A stretch of DNA of 64,000 bases from Chryseobacterium sp. JM1 (GTDB lineage Bacteria; Bacteroidota; Bacteroidia; Flavobacteriales; Weeksellaceae), in contig NZ_JPRN01000010.1 of NCBI RefSeq assembly GCF_000737715.1, positions 124,001-188,000 on the forward strand. The letters are read 5' to 3'. A program made the position numbers and the translations under genes. Positions 52,798 through 61,225 of this stretch are shown one piece after another (the stretch's first letter is position 1; each line of letters opens with the position of its first letter). The notes beneath the pieces are model-generated. The model had not been told where the DNA came from and made no database searches. It saw only the letters and a list, made by a program, of their open reading frames with translations.

Positions 52798-52801
52798 TAT
52801 T

Positions 52802-53737
52802 ATGCTATTAGAAATAAACAATTTATATTTTTCCCACACCAAAGATAATCCCCTGTTTCAGAACCTTAATCTGGGTTTTGAGGAAGGCAGAATCATTGCT
52901 CTTGCAGGAGAAAGCGGATGTGGAAAGTCTACAATGCTCAATCTTATTTACGGACTTCTGGACTGGGAAAGCGGTGAAATTGTTTTTAACGGAAAGCGTC
53001 TTTTGGGACCGAAAGGAAACCTTGTTCCCGGAGAAGCGGAAATGAAACTGGTTGCTCAGAATTTTGATCTGATGCCTTACGCTACCGTTGCCGAAAATGT
53101 GGGTAAATTTATTTCCAATATTAATTTATCTCAGAAAAAAGAAACCGTCATGGAACTTCTTGAAGTGGTAGGTCTTCAGGAGTTCGCTCATATTCTTCCT
53201 AAATATTTAAGCGGTGGCCAGCAGCAGCGTGTTGCTATTGCCAGAGCCCTTTCTGTACTTCCAAAGTTGCTTATTTTAGACGAACCTTTCAGTAATCTGG
53301 ATTTTTCAAGAAAAATAGAACTTCGCGAAAGACTTTTCAGATATGTGAAACAGCATCAGATTTCCCTGATTATTTCTACCCATGAACTTCAGGACATCAT
53401 GCCGTGGCTTGACCAGATCGTTATTCTGAAAGACGGAAGGCTGATCCAGAACGACAGTCCGGAAGAAACGTACAAAAATCCTTACAATTCTTATGTAGCC
53501 AAACTTTTTGGTGAAGTCAATATTTTCAGTGAGGACGAAAAAGCAACATTTCAGATTTCTAAATTTTCATATTATCCTAAAGAAATAAAAATTTCCGAAG
53601 ATGGAATTGAAGCCGATCTTGTGGAGAGCAGATTTGCAGGAAATCATTACTGGAATAAAGTCAAAGTCCACAGTAAAGAACTTATCGTCTATACGGATGA
53701 AAAGTTAGCTGGAAATATTAAAATTTCATTTGTTTAA
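52802..53737 (+). CDS. ABC transporter ATP-binding protein with C-terminal TOBE-like domain
   Basis: 311 residues. The ABC ATPase domain (about 1-220) has Walker A GESGCGKST, the Q-loop VAQNFDLMPYATV, signature LSGGQQQRVAIARAL, Walker B LLILDEPFSNLD and the H-loop STHELQD. After it, residues about 235-311 form a beta-rich TOBE-like tail, as in PotA/MalK-type importers. No permease or binding protein is adjacent on either side, so its transporter is encoded elsewhere or it has a regulatory use. Confidence 0.87.
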   Translation: MLLEINNLYFSHTKDNPLFQNLNLGFEEGRIIALAGESGCGKSTMLNLIYGLLDWESGEIVFNGKRLLGPKGNLVPGEAEMKLVAQNFDLMPYATVAENVGKFISNINLSQKKETVMELLEVVGLQEFAHILPKYLSGGQQQRVAIARALSVLPKLLILDEPFSNLDFSRKIELRERLFRYVKQHQISLIISTHELQDIMPWLDQIVILKDGRLIQNDSPEETYKNPYNSYVAKLFGEVNIFSEDEKATFQISKFSYYPKEIKISEDGIEADLVESRFAGNHYWNKVKVHSKELIVYTDEKLAGNIKISFV

Positions 53738-53849
53738 AGCAAAGAAAGAAGCCTGTTTTGTCATCCGTCTTTTCACCGTTCTCAGGACTCAAAAGCCATC
53801 ATTCAAAAAATCATAACTCCTACATTTCCTTACACTTATTGTTAATATG

Positions 53850-54005
53850 TGGATAAAAAAAATACAAATGTAAGAAGCCCGTTTAAAACTTTTTCTTACA
53901 TTTGTATTTCCACAGCATAAGGAAATTTTTGGTTAATTCTCTTTCTGCCTTGAGACGGACATTAGCACCTCCCTGCAATCAAGTCTTTTTGAAAGATTAC
54001 ACTGT
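53850..54005 (-). ncRNA. candidate structured RNA ending in a strong terminator
   Basis: On the minus strand, a rod-like hairpin (54000 to 53932) stacks three helices: GTAAT/ATTAAC, CTTTC/GAAAG, and CTTGA/TCAAG. The apical part is GGGAGGTGCTAATGTCC. It is followed by a perfect 17-bp terminator stem (arms at 53893-53909 and 53860-53876) and eight T. It lies between convergent genes, downstream of yjdM, so it is either a small RNA or a structured 3' UTR. A stacked rod with internal loops recalls 6S-type RNAs. No promoter was confidently found. Confidence 0.4.
53853..53909 (-). terminator. 17-bp terminator stem on the minus strand
   Basis: Arms AAATACAAATGTAAGAA and TTCTTACATTTGTATTT enclose 16 nt. 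On the minus strand the stem runs into eight T, while the plus strand has only three. This points to termination of a minus-strand transcript coming from yjdM or from the RNA rod before it. Confidence 0.7.
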
Positions 54006-54041
54006 CCAATTTTTTCCTTTTTTTATTTTTTGCAATAAGCC

Positions 54042-54386
54042 TTACGCTTTCTTAACAAACTCAGATTTCAAAGCCATAGACCCGAAACCATCAATTTTAC
54101 AATCGATATTATGGTCGCTGTCCGGTCTTAAACGAATATTTTTCACTTTAGTCCCCGCTTTCACTGGTTTTGGAGCTCCTTTTACAGGAAGATCTTTAAT
54201 TACTACTACAGAATCTCCGTCCTGAAGCTCGTTTCCATTCGAATCCAAAATTTTCCCTTCACCAGCTGTTTCAGCAACCGCTTCTTCAGGACTCCATTCA
54301 TAAAAGCATTGTGAACAGGTCATCATATTATCTGTTGGATAGGTAAATTCAGAGCCGCATTTCGGACAAAGTACAGTATCACTCAT
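54042..54386 (-). CDS. yjdM: YjdM/PhnA-type zinc-ribbon protein
   Basis: 114 residues from ATG 54386; codons upstream to 54461 have no counterpart. It matches E. coli YjdM (formerly PhnA): zinc ribbon [26 protein letters not shown] near the start and the SH3-like end with [16 protein letters not shown] and [12 protein letters not shown]. Once linked to phosphonate use, but its true role is unclear. A TACCTTTG -7 box (54408-54401 on the minus strand) lies 14 nt before the ATG. Confidence 0.93.
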   Translation of the reverse strand: MSDTVLCPKCGSEFTYPTDNMMTCSQCFYEWSPEEAVAETAGEGKILDSNGNELQDGDSVVVIKDLPVKGAPKPVKAGTKVKNIRLRPDSDHNIDCKIDGFGSMALKSEFVKKA

Positions 54387-54449
54387 ATTTTTGATTTTTG
54401 CAAAGGTAGGATTTTTGGGATAAAAAGAAATTTTAGGCTTTAGATTGCA

Positions 54450-54735
54450 AATTTCAGACACAAGACGTAAGACTGAAAGAGGAAGACGTCAATGGTGAAT
54501 TTTGCTTCGCAAATGAATGGTGAATGCTAGAATTTAGATTTTAGACATCAGATTTCAGACATCAGACATATTTCGGGATGCGAGTTCAGGGTTTCGAGGT
54601 TCGAACCAGCACCCGTCAACTAGCAACTAGCAACTAGCAACTCTCAAACTCTCCGACTCTCAAACCCGTACCCCATATCTCGTAACCCTTAAAAACCCTC
54701 CCACTCTCAAACTCATCAACCCGCTCCTCAACTCT
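54450..54735 (-). repeat. composite intergenic repeat C (TGCTGGTTCGAATC family, inverted)
   Basis: Read on the minus strand it has GAGAGT words, GTGCTGGTTCGAACCTCG, AACTCGCATCCC, ATGTCTGAAATCTGATGTC, then ATTCACCATTCATTTGCGAAGC and CACCATTGACG. Three TAGCAAC units are tandem at about 54617-54640. It fills the 395-nt divergent gap between yjdM and the next gene. Confidence 0.75.
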
Positions 54736-54748
54736 CAACTATAATTCG

Positions 54749-54756
54749 TACTTTTG
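54749..54756 (+). promoter_or_regulatory. -7 box (TACTTTTG) for the RsmB-like gene
   Basis: TAnnTTTG match 25 nt before ATG 54782. It lies just outside the composite repeat C. Confidence 0.5.
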
Positions 54757-54781
54757 CAGATTCAAACAGCGAAGCAAATTT

Positions 54782-55987
54782 ATGGAACTTATTCACAGAA
54801 ACTTAGCGATCGGAATTCACGATGCTTTACAGGAAACATTTTTCGAGAAAAATAAATACGCCGATAAGGTGATCGAAAGACTATTAAAAGCCCACAGAAA
54901 ATGGGGAAGCCAGGACAGAGCCGTTGTTTCTGAGATTTTCTATAATATTATCCGCTGGAAAAAACGTCTTGAATATTATATGGGTGAAGGGGTAAAACCT
55001 ACCAATATCTATAAACTGATGATTGCGTACCTGCTTTGGAGCAAGACCAATTATAAGAAATTTGAGGAATTTGACGGAATCAAAATCGCCGATATCCTTA
55101 CCAAACTTAAAAAGAATACCGTTCCTACGAAAGCTATCGAGCATTCTATTCCTGAATGGCTGGCTGAAACTCTGGAAAAAGAATTAGGTTCCGGATGGGA
55201 AAAAGAAATGCACGCTTTAAATGAGCAGGCTGCTACGGTATTAAGAGCAAACAGTCTGAAAACAACTCCTAAAGAATTGATCTCTGACCTTTCTGACGAA
55301 GGTGTTGTTGCTTATACGGTAAGAAATTATCCTGATGCTGTACAACTTGAGGAAAAGAAAAATGTTTTTCTTACAACCGCTTTCAAAGAAGGTTTGTTTG
55401 AAGTTCAGGATGCTTCTTCGCAGAAAATAGGATATTTCCTTGATGTAAAAGAAGGCCAGCGAGTGGTAGATGCGTGTGCTGGAGCAGGTGGAAAAACACT
55501 TCACTTAGCTGCATTGATGGGAAATAAAGGTCAGATCGTAGCTTTAGATATTTTCGAATGGAAACTGGCTGAACTGAAGCGTCGTGCCAAAAGAGCAGGT
55601 GCCCACAATATCGAAACCCGTATGATCTCTGACAACAAGGTGATCAAGCGTCTTCATGATAAAGTAGACCGACTTCTTATTGATGCCCCTTGTTCAGGAC
55701 TTGGTGTTTTAAAGAGAAACCCGGACAGTAAATGGAAAATTGATCAGGATTTTATCGACAGAATCAAAAAAGAGCAGCAGCAGATCCTTCAGGATTACTC
55801 CAAAATGCTTAAAGTAGGAGGGAAAATGGTGTATGCCACATGTTCTATCTTACCATCTGAAAATAATTTACAGGTAGAAGAATTTTTGAAAAACAATGCG
55901 GGATACAAAATGGTTAAAGATGACAAAGTAATGCCTAGTCAGGGTTACGATGGATTCTATATGGCATTGATTGAGAGAGTTTCTTAA
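54782..55987 (+). CDS. RsmB/NOP-family RNA m5C methyltransferase
   Basis: 401 residues. The N-terminal NusB-like helical region covers about residues 1-130. The Rossmann methyltransferase domain has VVDACAGAGGKTLHLAALMGNKGQIVALDI for AdoMet. The two catalytic Cys are in LIDAPCSGLGVLKRNPDSKWK and MVYATCSILPSEN. This is the RsmB/NSUN layout: 5-methylcytosine in rRNA (or tRNA). Length and domain order match RsmB, though the exact target site is not shown. Confidence 0.9.
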   Translation: MELIHRNLAIGIHDALQETFFEKNKYADKVIERLLKAHRKWGSQDRAVVSEIFYNIIRWKKRLEYYMGEGVKPTNIYKLMIAYLLWSKTNYKKFEEFDGIKIADILTKLKKNTVPTKAIEHSIPEWLAETLEKELGSGWEKEMHALNEQAATVLRANSLKTTPKELISDLSDEGVVAYTVRNYPDAVQLEEKKNVFLTTAFKEGLFEVQDASSQKIGYFLDVKEGQRVVDACAGAGGKTLHLAALMGNKGQIVALDIFEWKLAELKRRAKRAGAHNIETRMISDNKVIKRLHDKVDRLLIDAPCSGLGVLKRNPDSKWKIDQDFIDRIKKEQQQILQDYSKMLKVGGKMVYATCSILPSENNLQVEEFLKNNAGYKMVKDDKVMPSQGYDGFYMALIERVS

Positions 55988-56011
55988 TCGGGCTCCATCT
56001 AAATATATACA

Positions 56012-56038
56012 GCTGCTCTATTTCAGGGCAGCTTTTTT
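56012..56038 (+). terminator. terminator of the RsmB-like gene
   Basis: Stem AGCTGC / GCAGCT with a loop of about 11 nt and seven T. Confidence 0.7.
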
Positions 56039-56186
56039 TGTTAAAAAATTTAATTGGAGTAATATTTAAAGTAAATGTAACATCTGCTTCACTAATCCCT
56101 ACTTATTATTATATTATAGAACCGTTTCAAAACCATGCAGAACTTAGCATAAATATTAGAACTATTTCGCAGAAAACCTATCTTAT

Positions 56187-57854
56187 ATGTATAAAACAAC
56201 GCTATTCAATTTCTTCGCCTTATTCTTATGCTGTCTGGCATATGCACAAACTTATGAGATCCAGTACACCAGTTCTTACAATGGAAAAATTCTTACGGAG
56301 CAGTCTCCTACCCTTGTCTGGGCAGATGCAAAAGAGAATTTTATTCTGAATAATACAATCCGGGAGCAGAAAAGCGAATATCCATATGAAATTACCAAGA
56401 TCGAGAAGCCTTCCAATACCGTTGTTTCCTATGCTTTCCTGAAACCGGGAGAAATCATCTCTTCTTCAGATGCAGAATCCATCGGAAAACAATCCTTCGA
56501 ATTAACCAATGAAACAAAAAAAATTCTGGGCTATACCTGTAAAAAGGCAGTCACAAAAATCAATTCCAATACCATCGAAGTCTGGTACACGAATGATTTA
56601 AAAATCAACGGTGGGCCATCTGTTTTAGGGCAGAACTTAGGTTTTGTATTAGAAATTGAAAGAAATAAAAATTCATTAATCACTGCGAGCTCGATTAAGA
56701 AAGTAAAGAAAACGGAGATTGATGCTATTATAAAAGGATCTGTAAACTCTACCGATCTTTTAGGCTATAAAGATCTGCTTTGGAAAAGCCGTTTTACCAC
56801 ACTGAAAGTTTTTGACAATGAAACCATCAATTTTTCAGATGAATCCAAATCCAATGAAAACGTAAAGAAATTCGCCAACGGAACGATTATCCTTAAAAAA
56901 ATAAAATTTCCTGTCATCAAGGAAGGTGAAAATATATTTGTAGAAGTTAAGCAGCAATCCAATGGTGATGCCTACGACAGAACGGGAACCGTATTTTTTA
57001 TACCTCAGGATAAAACGTCTTCTTTTTTTGACGGACTGGAAAAAGGAGCTAAAACGCTTCCTTTATATGACAATGGAAATGGAAAGCAATATTTCGGAGT
57101 AACAGCCACTGAAAATTATAGCCCTGCGATAGAAATGATGAGATTTTTTACCGCTTTCGGGATTCAGAAATTCAATCATATTCAGCTGAAAGGAAAAGAC
57201 TGGCAGACGGTGAGCCCATACCGTCAGGATATCACGGAATTAAAACCGTCGCTTTCAGAAAAAGAACTTTGGGTGGGAGCCTTTATTGGAAACTATGATA
57301 AAGGTGGCCATAAAATAAGTCTGGACATCACCATTCATAAAAGTGATCAGACTGTGTATAAAAACAATACGGTGATTCCTCTTTTCAACACTTTAAATAT
57401 TATGGAAATGGCCGGTCAGGATTATTCAACGATGTTCGATAAGGATAAAGGTCTTTTTGTAGAATTTACCTTAAAAAAAGATCTGAAAAATGCTCAATTG
57501 AGATACATCACTACCGGACACGGAGGCTGGGAAAACGGTGATGAATTTGTTCCGAAAGCCAATTCTGTATTTTTAGACGGAAAAATGACCTTTTCGTTTG
57601 TTCCATGGAGATCAGATTGTGGTTCTTACCGTCTTTACAACCCTGCATCAGGAAATTTCCCGGACGGACTTTCGTCTTCAGACCTCAGCAGGTCAAACTG
57701 GTGCCCCGGAACCGTTACGAATCCTAATTTCATACCACTCGGAGATCTGAAAGCGGGAACACATACGATACAGGTAAAAATCCCTCAGGGAGCTTCAGAA
57801 GGCACAAGTTTCAGTTCGTGGAATGTCTCCGGAGTTCTGTTAGGGTCCCAATAA
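56187..57854 (+). CDS. GLPGLI domain fused to PNGase F-like domains (putative peptide:N-glycosidase)
   Basis: 555 residues with signal peptide (MYKTTLFNFFALFLCCLAYAQ). Residues about 22-190 are a GLPGLI-type domain (YEIQYTSSYNGKIL, GYTCKKA near 117, GGPSVLGQNLGFVLEI at the GLPGLI position). Residues about 205-555 align with the N- and C-terminal jelly rolls of PNGase F from Elizabethkingia: YDR at 263-265 fits catalytic Asp60-Arg61, Glu453 in NGDEFVP fits Glu206, and SRSNWCPG at 502-508 fits RAGWCPG. The position of Glu118 seems to be Phe. It may act on N-glycoproteins; substrate inferred. Confidence 0.8.
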   Translation: MYKTTLFNFFALFLCCLAYAQTYEIQYTSSYNGKILTEQSPTLVWADAKENFILNNTIREQKSEYPYEITKIEKPSNTVVSYAFLKPGEIISSSDAESIGKQSFELTNETKKILGYTCKKAVTKINSNTIEVWYTNDLKINGGPSVLGQNLGFVLEIERNKNSLITASSIKKVKKTEIDAIIKGSVNSTDLLGYKDLLWKSRFTTLKVFDNETINFSDESKSNENVKKFANGTIILKKIKFPVIKEGENIFVEVKQQSNGDAYDRTGTVFFIPQDKTSSFFDGLEKGAKTLPLYDNGNGKQYFGVTATENYSPAIEMMRFFTAFGIQKFNHIQLKGKDWQTVSPYRQDITELKPSLSEKELWVGAFIGNYDKGGHKISLDITIHKSDQTVYKNNTVIPLFNTLNIMEMAGQDYSTMFDKDKGLFVEFTLKKDLKNAQLRYITTGHGGWENGDEFVPKANSVFLDGKMTFSFVPWRSDCGSYRLYNPASGNFPDGLSSSDLSRSNWCPGTVTNPNFIPLGDLKAGTHTIQVKIPQGASEGTSFSSWNVSGVLLGSQ

Positions 57855-57861
57855 AACAAAA

Positions 57862-57892
57862 CCTTCTTGCAAAGAGAATTGCAAGAAGGTAA
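57862..57892 (+). terminator. terminator of the PNGase-like gene
   Basis: Stem ACCTTCTTGCAA / TTGCAAGAAGGT with a small loop, just after the stop. Beyond it the 57893-58124 stretch is AT-rich and without a gene. Confidence 0.7.
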
Positions 57893-58124
57893 AAACACAA
57901 ATGATGAAAAAAAATTATTTCGAGCCACAAAGTAAGGGCTAAAATTCATATAATAAATTACCATATATTAATAATTATTTCATTTTAATTTTGTATAGGA
58001 TTTAGACCTTATTTTCCCTCAGCGAAAAAAATTAATTAAATACGTGATAATCGATCGAAATAGTTAATATTTTTCGTTTAAACAAACTAATAAGTTAAAA
58101 ATATTAATTTTTATTTATTTTTTA

Positions 58125-58155
58125 TTGTTATTTTTAAACATCAAAGCTAATTTTG
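58125..58155 (+). promoter_or_regulatory. promoter of asnB
   Basis: TTG (58125-58127), a 20-nt spacer, TAATTTTG (58148-58155). The ATG is 18 nt further. Confidence 0.65.
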
Positions 58156-58173
58156 CTTCAAATAAGTAACAAT

Positions 58174-59847
58174 ATGTGTGGAATAGTATGTTTGTTTGAT
58201 GCCAAACAAAAGACCGAAATACTGAGACCTCAGGTCTTGGAAATGTCAAAAAAGATCCGTCACCGTGGTCCGGACTGGAGCGGAGTATTTCAGGATGAAA
58301 AAGTCGTATTTTCTCATGAGAGGCTGGCTATCGTAGATCCTACTTCAGGAAAGCAGCCTTTATTCACCAAAGACGGAAAGATCGTTCTTGCCGTGAACGG
58401 AGAGATTTACAACCATAGAGAATTAAAAGAAGAATTTCCTGATTTTGAATTTCAGACCCAATCAGATTGTGAAGTGATCCTTGCCCTGTACGGAAAATAC
58501 GGAAAAGATTTCATCGAGAAACTGAACGGAATCTTCGCATTTGCCCTGTACGATATAGAAAAAGGTATTTATCTGATTGCCCGTGACCATATGGGAATCT
58601 GCCCTCTTTACCAGGGATGGGACAAAAACGGAAACTATTATGTAGCTTCTGAATTAAAAGCATTGGAAGGCATCTGCAAAACCATAGAAACATTTCTGCC
58701 GGGACACCTTCTATATAGTCCGGACGGCACAGAGCTTCAGCAGTGGTATAAAAGAGACTGGGAAAGCTTTGACAGCGTAAAAGATAACGAAACCGATATT
58801 TCAAAAATAAGAAAAGGCCTTGAAGATGCTGTTCACAGACAGCTGATGAGCGATGTTCCTTATGGTGTCCTTCTTTCCGGAGGATTAGATTCATCCGTTA
58901 TTTCAGCAGTTACTGCGAAATTTGCAAGACAGAGAGTGGAAAGTGGTGATACTCAGGAAGCGTGGTATCCGAGACTTCACAGTTTTGCAGTAGGATTGGT
59001 AGGATCTCCTGACCTGGCCGCCGCAAGAAAAGCAGCAGACCATATCGGATCTGTACACCATGAAGTAAATTTCACAGTTCAGGAAGGTCTGGATGCCGTA
59101 CGTGATGTGATTTATCATCTTGAAACGTATGATGTAACCACCATCAGAGCCTCCACGCCGATGTATCTTCTGGCAAGAGTGATCAAATCTATGGGAATTA
59201 AAATGGTTCTTTCGGGAGAAGGTTCAGATGAACTTTTCGGAGGTTATCTGTATTTCCACAAAGCACCTAACGCAAAAGAATTCCATGATGAAACGGTAAG
59301 AAAATTGGGCAAGCTCCATTTATATGACTGTTTAAGAGCGAACAAAGCATTGATGAGCTGGGGAATCGAAGGAAGGGTTCCTTTCCTTGATAAAGAATTC
59401 ATGGACATTGCTATGGCTGTGAACCCAAAAGACAAAATGATCAACGTGGCAGAAGGAAAAATAGAGAAATGGGTATTAAGAAAAGCCTTTGAAGACGTTC
59501 TTCCCGATGCTATCGTATGGAGACAGAAAGAACAGTTTTCAGATGGTGTAGGTTATTCCTGGATTGATACTTTGAAAGAAGTTGCAGAAAAAGAAGTCAC
59601 TGACGAAATGATGACCAACGCGAGATTCAGATTTCCGCTCAACACCCCTCAGAACAAAGAAGAATACCGATACAGAACCATCTTCGAAGAACATTTCCCA
59701 AGTGAAACGGCAGCGGCGACAGTGCCTTCCGTTCCTTCGGTAGCCTGCTCCACGCCTATTGCTTTGGAATGGGACGAAGCTTTCAAAAAGATGAATGATC
59801 CGAGCGGAAGAGCGGTGAAGGTGCATGAGACGAGTTATGGTTCGTGA
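58174..59847 (+). CDS. asnB: asparagine synthetase B (glutamine-hydrolysing)
   Basis: 557 residues from ATG 58174, chosen because the mature enzyme needs Cys2 (MCGIVCLF) as N-terminal nucleophile. The amidotransferase domain has HRGPDWSG and the AVNGEIYNH motif. The synthetase domain has the PP-loop VLLSGGLDSSVIS near residue 232 and LSGEGSDELFGGYLYF, with RVPFLDKEF later. It converts aspartate to asparagine with ATP and glutamine. Monocistronic with a good promoter. Confidence 0.95.
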   Translation: MCGIVCLFDAKQKTEILRPQVLEMSKKIRHRGPDWSGVFQDEKVVFSHERLAIVDPTSGKQPLFTKDGKIVLAVNGEIYNHRELKEEFPDFEFQTQSDCEVILALYGKYGKDFIEKLNGIFAFALYDIEKGIYLIARDHMGICPLYQGWDKNGNYYVASELKALEGICKTIETFLPGHLLYSPDGTELQQWYKRDWESFDSVKDNETDISKIRKGLEDAVHRQLMSDVPYGVLLSGGLDSSVISAVTAKFARQRVESGDTQEAWYPRLHSFAVGLVGSPDLAAARKAADHIGSVHHEVNFTVQEGLDAVRDVIYHLETYDVTTIRASTPMYLLARVIKSMGIKMVLSGEGSDELFGGYLYFHKAPNAKEFHDETVRKLGKLHLYDCLRANKALMSWGIEGRVPFLDKEFMDIAMAVNPKDKMINVAEGKIEKWVLRKAFEDVLPDAIVWRQKEQFSDGVGYSWIDTLKEVAEKEVTDEMMTNARFRFPLNTPQNKEEYRYRTIFEEHFPSETAAATVPSVPSVACSTPIALEWDEAFKKMNDPSGRAVKVHETSYGS

Positions 59848-60135
59848 TGAGTTTGAGAGTTTAAGTGTCGGAGAGTTTTAGGGTTTGAGAGTAAGGGAGT
59901 TGTTGGTTGCTAGGTGACAGTTGCTGGTTCAAATCTCGGAACCCGGAACCCGTATCCCAAAACATGTCTAATATCTGATGTCTAAAATCTTGATTCTTGG
60001 CTCTTGGCTCCTGGTTCTCGACTCCACCATTCATCATTCACTTGCGAGCAAAATTCACAATTGACCATTTCAATCTGGTCTGAAATCTCGCGCCTCCTTC
60101 TAACTTCTAACCTCTAATCTCTAACTTCTGATTTC
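59848..60135 (+). repeat. composite intergenic repeat D (TGCTGGTTCGAATC family)
   Basis: GAGAGT and GTCGGAGAG words, GTTGCTGGTTCAAATCTCGG, AACCCGGAACCCGTATCCC, ATGTCTAATATCTGATGTC, CTTGGCTCTTGGCTC, ATTCACTTGCGAGC, TTCACAATTGACC, then CTTCTAAC/CTCTAAC tandems. It fills most of the 426-nt gap between asnB and the 60274 gene; nothing else is seen there. Confidence 0.75.
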
Positions 60136-60273
60136 CAGATTTTATCAATCCTGTAGCAATACGGGATTTTCTTTTGAATAAACGTTAATAATATAATATA
60201 ATTTAACTGACAATCAAAAATAATATCTAAGAAATAATTATATTTGGACAACGAAAATATCAATTATAAAAAA

Positions 60274-61086
60274 ATGAGAAGAAATCTTACTGTTTTATTT
60301 GCCTTACTATCCATCAGTTTTGCTTTTGGACAGGGAAAATATGGCAAATACTTAAATTCAAAAAAGCTTGCTTTATCTTATAAGACTGTAAAAGATCAGG
60401 ACAAGGATGACTATTATCAGCAGTTCTACTGGCTGGTAAAAGCAGAGCAGCTTAAAACGTATCCTCACCTTAAAGATGTAAAACCAATTGTTTTATATGA
60501 GTTCGTGAAAAAAGTAAATCCACAGAATCCTACCAAAAAACTGGATGACAGAGGAAAAGAGCTTAGAGCAACGGCTGAATTATCTTTAAATCAATATTTT
60601 AAGAACAAAAAATTCGAGAACAATTCGGTTTTGATGTACAATCTTGAAACGTATGTAGATCCGTCTAAAGGACAATTCTATACAAGGGTAGATCCTGAGA
60701 AAATCAAGGAGCTTGTTCCTAAAGAACTGTTTGCGTTCAACTCTTTAAACAGAAACTTAGGGGAAGAAAAAACCTATTATCTGTGGATCGACAAGAAAAA
60801 AGATGACTTAAATATTGTAGACATCATCCCTAGCGAAAAAGAAGATAAAGATTTCTACGTAAGACTAAAACAGTATCTTCCAGGCTATAAGTTTTCCAAA
60901 TATGTTCCGACTGTGAAAAAAGGAAACAAATCAGACAAAACAGATATCGATTACTACTATATCATGCCGTTCGAACAGAATACCGATAACATCGAGTATA
61001 AAACAAAAGATTTCAAAACTTACATCTTAAGCCAGTACAGAAAAGCCGGCAACGAATGGAAAGGAGTAGAAAAACCTAGAAAATAA
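60274..61086 (+). CDS. secreted protein, unknown function
   Basis: 270 residues from ATG 60274; the open frame to 60244 begins with a TTG inside the leader and was rejected. Signal peptide MRRNLTVLFALLSISFAFGQ. The mature part is Lys/Asp/Tyr-rich, with NLETYVDPSKGQFYTRVDPEKIKELVPKELFAFNSL and the ending DFKTYILSQYRKAGNEWKGVEKP. No known domain. Likely periplasmic or extracellular. Confidence 0.72.
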   Translation: MRRNLTVLFALLSISFAFGQGKYGKYLNSKKLALSYKTVKDQDKDDYYQQFYWLVKAEQLKTYPHLKDVKPIVLYEFVKKVNPQNPTKKLDDRGKELRATAELSLNQYFKNKKFENNSVLMYNLETYVDPSKGQFYTRVDPEKIKELVPKELFAFNSLNRNLGEEKTYYLWIDKKKDDLNIVDIIPSEKEDKDFYVRLKQYLPGYKFSKYVPTVKKGNKSDKTDIDYYYIMPFEQNTDNIEYKTKDFKTYILSQYRKAGNEWKGVEKPRK

Positions 61087-61090
61087 ATTG

Positions 61091-61123
61091 AAAAGTCCTG
61101 TGAAAATTCACAGGACTTTTTTA
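61091..61123 (+). terminator. terminator after the 60274 gene
   Basis: Perfect stem AAAAGTCCTGTG / CACAGGACTTTT plus T run. Confidence 0.85.
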
Positions 61124-61225
61124 ATTTTATATGAAATTCTTTATCTAAGAATCAGACTGTTTTAAAACAGCATTCTTTTCAATAAAAATAAATCTGGAAA
61201 TCATTGTATTTTCAGTCTACACCGA

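Noticed and set aside
56038-56349. Plus-strand 103-codon frame before the PNGase-like gene
   Set aside because: It overlaps the signal peptide of the PNGase-like protein in another frame, with no family match.
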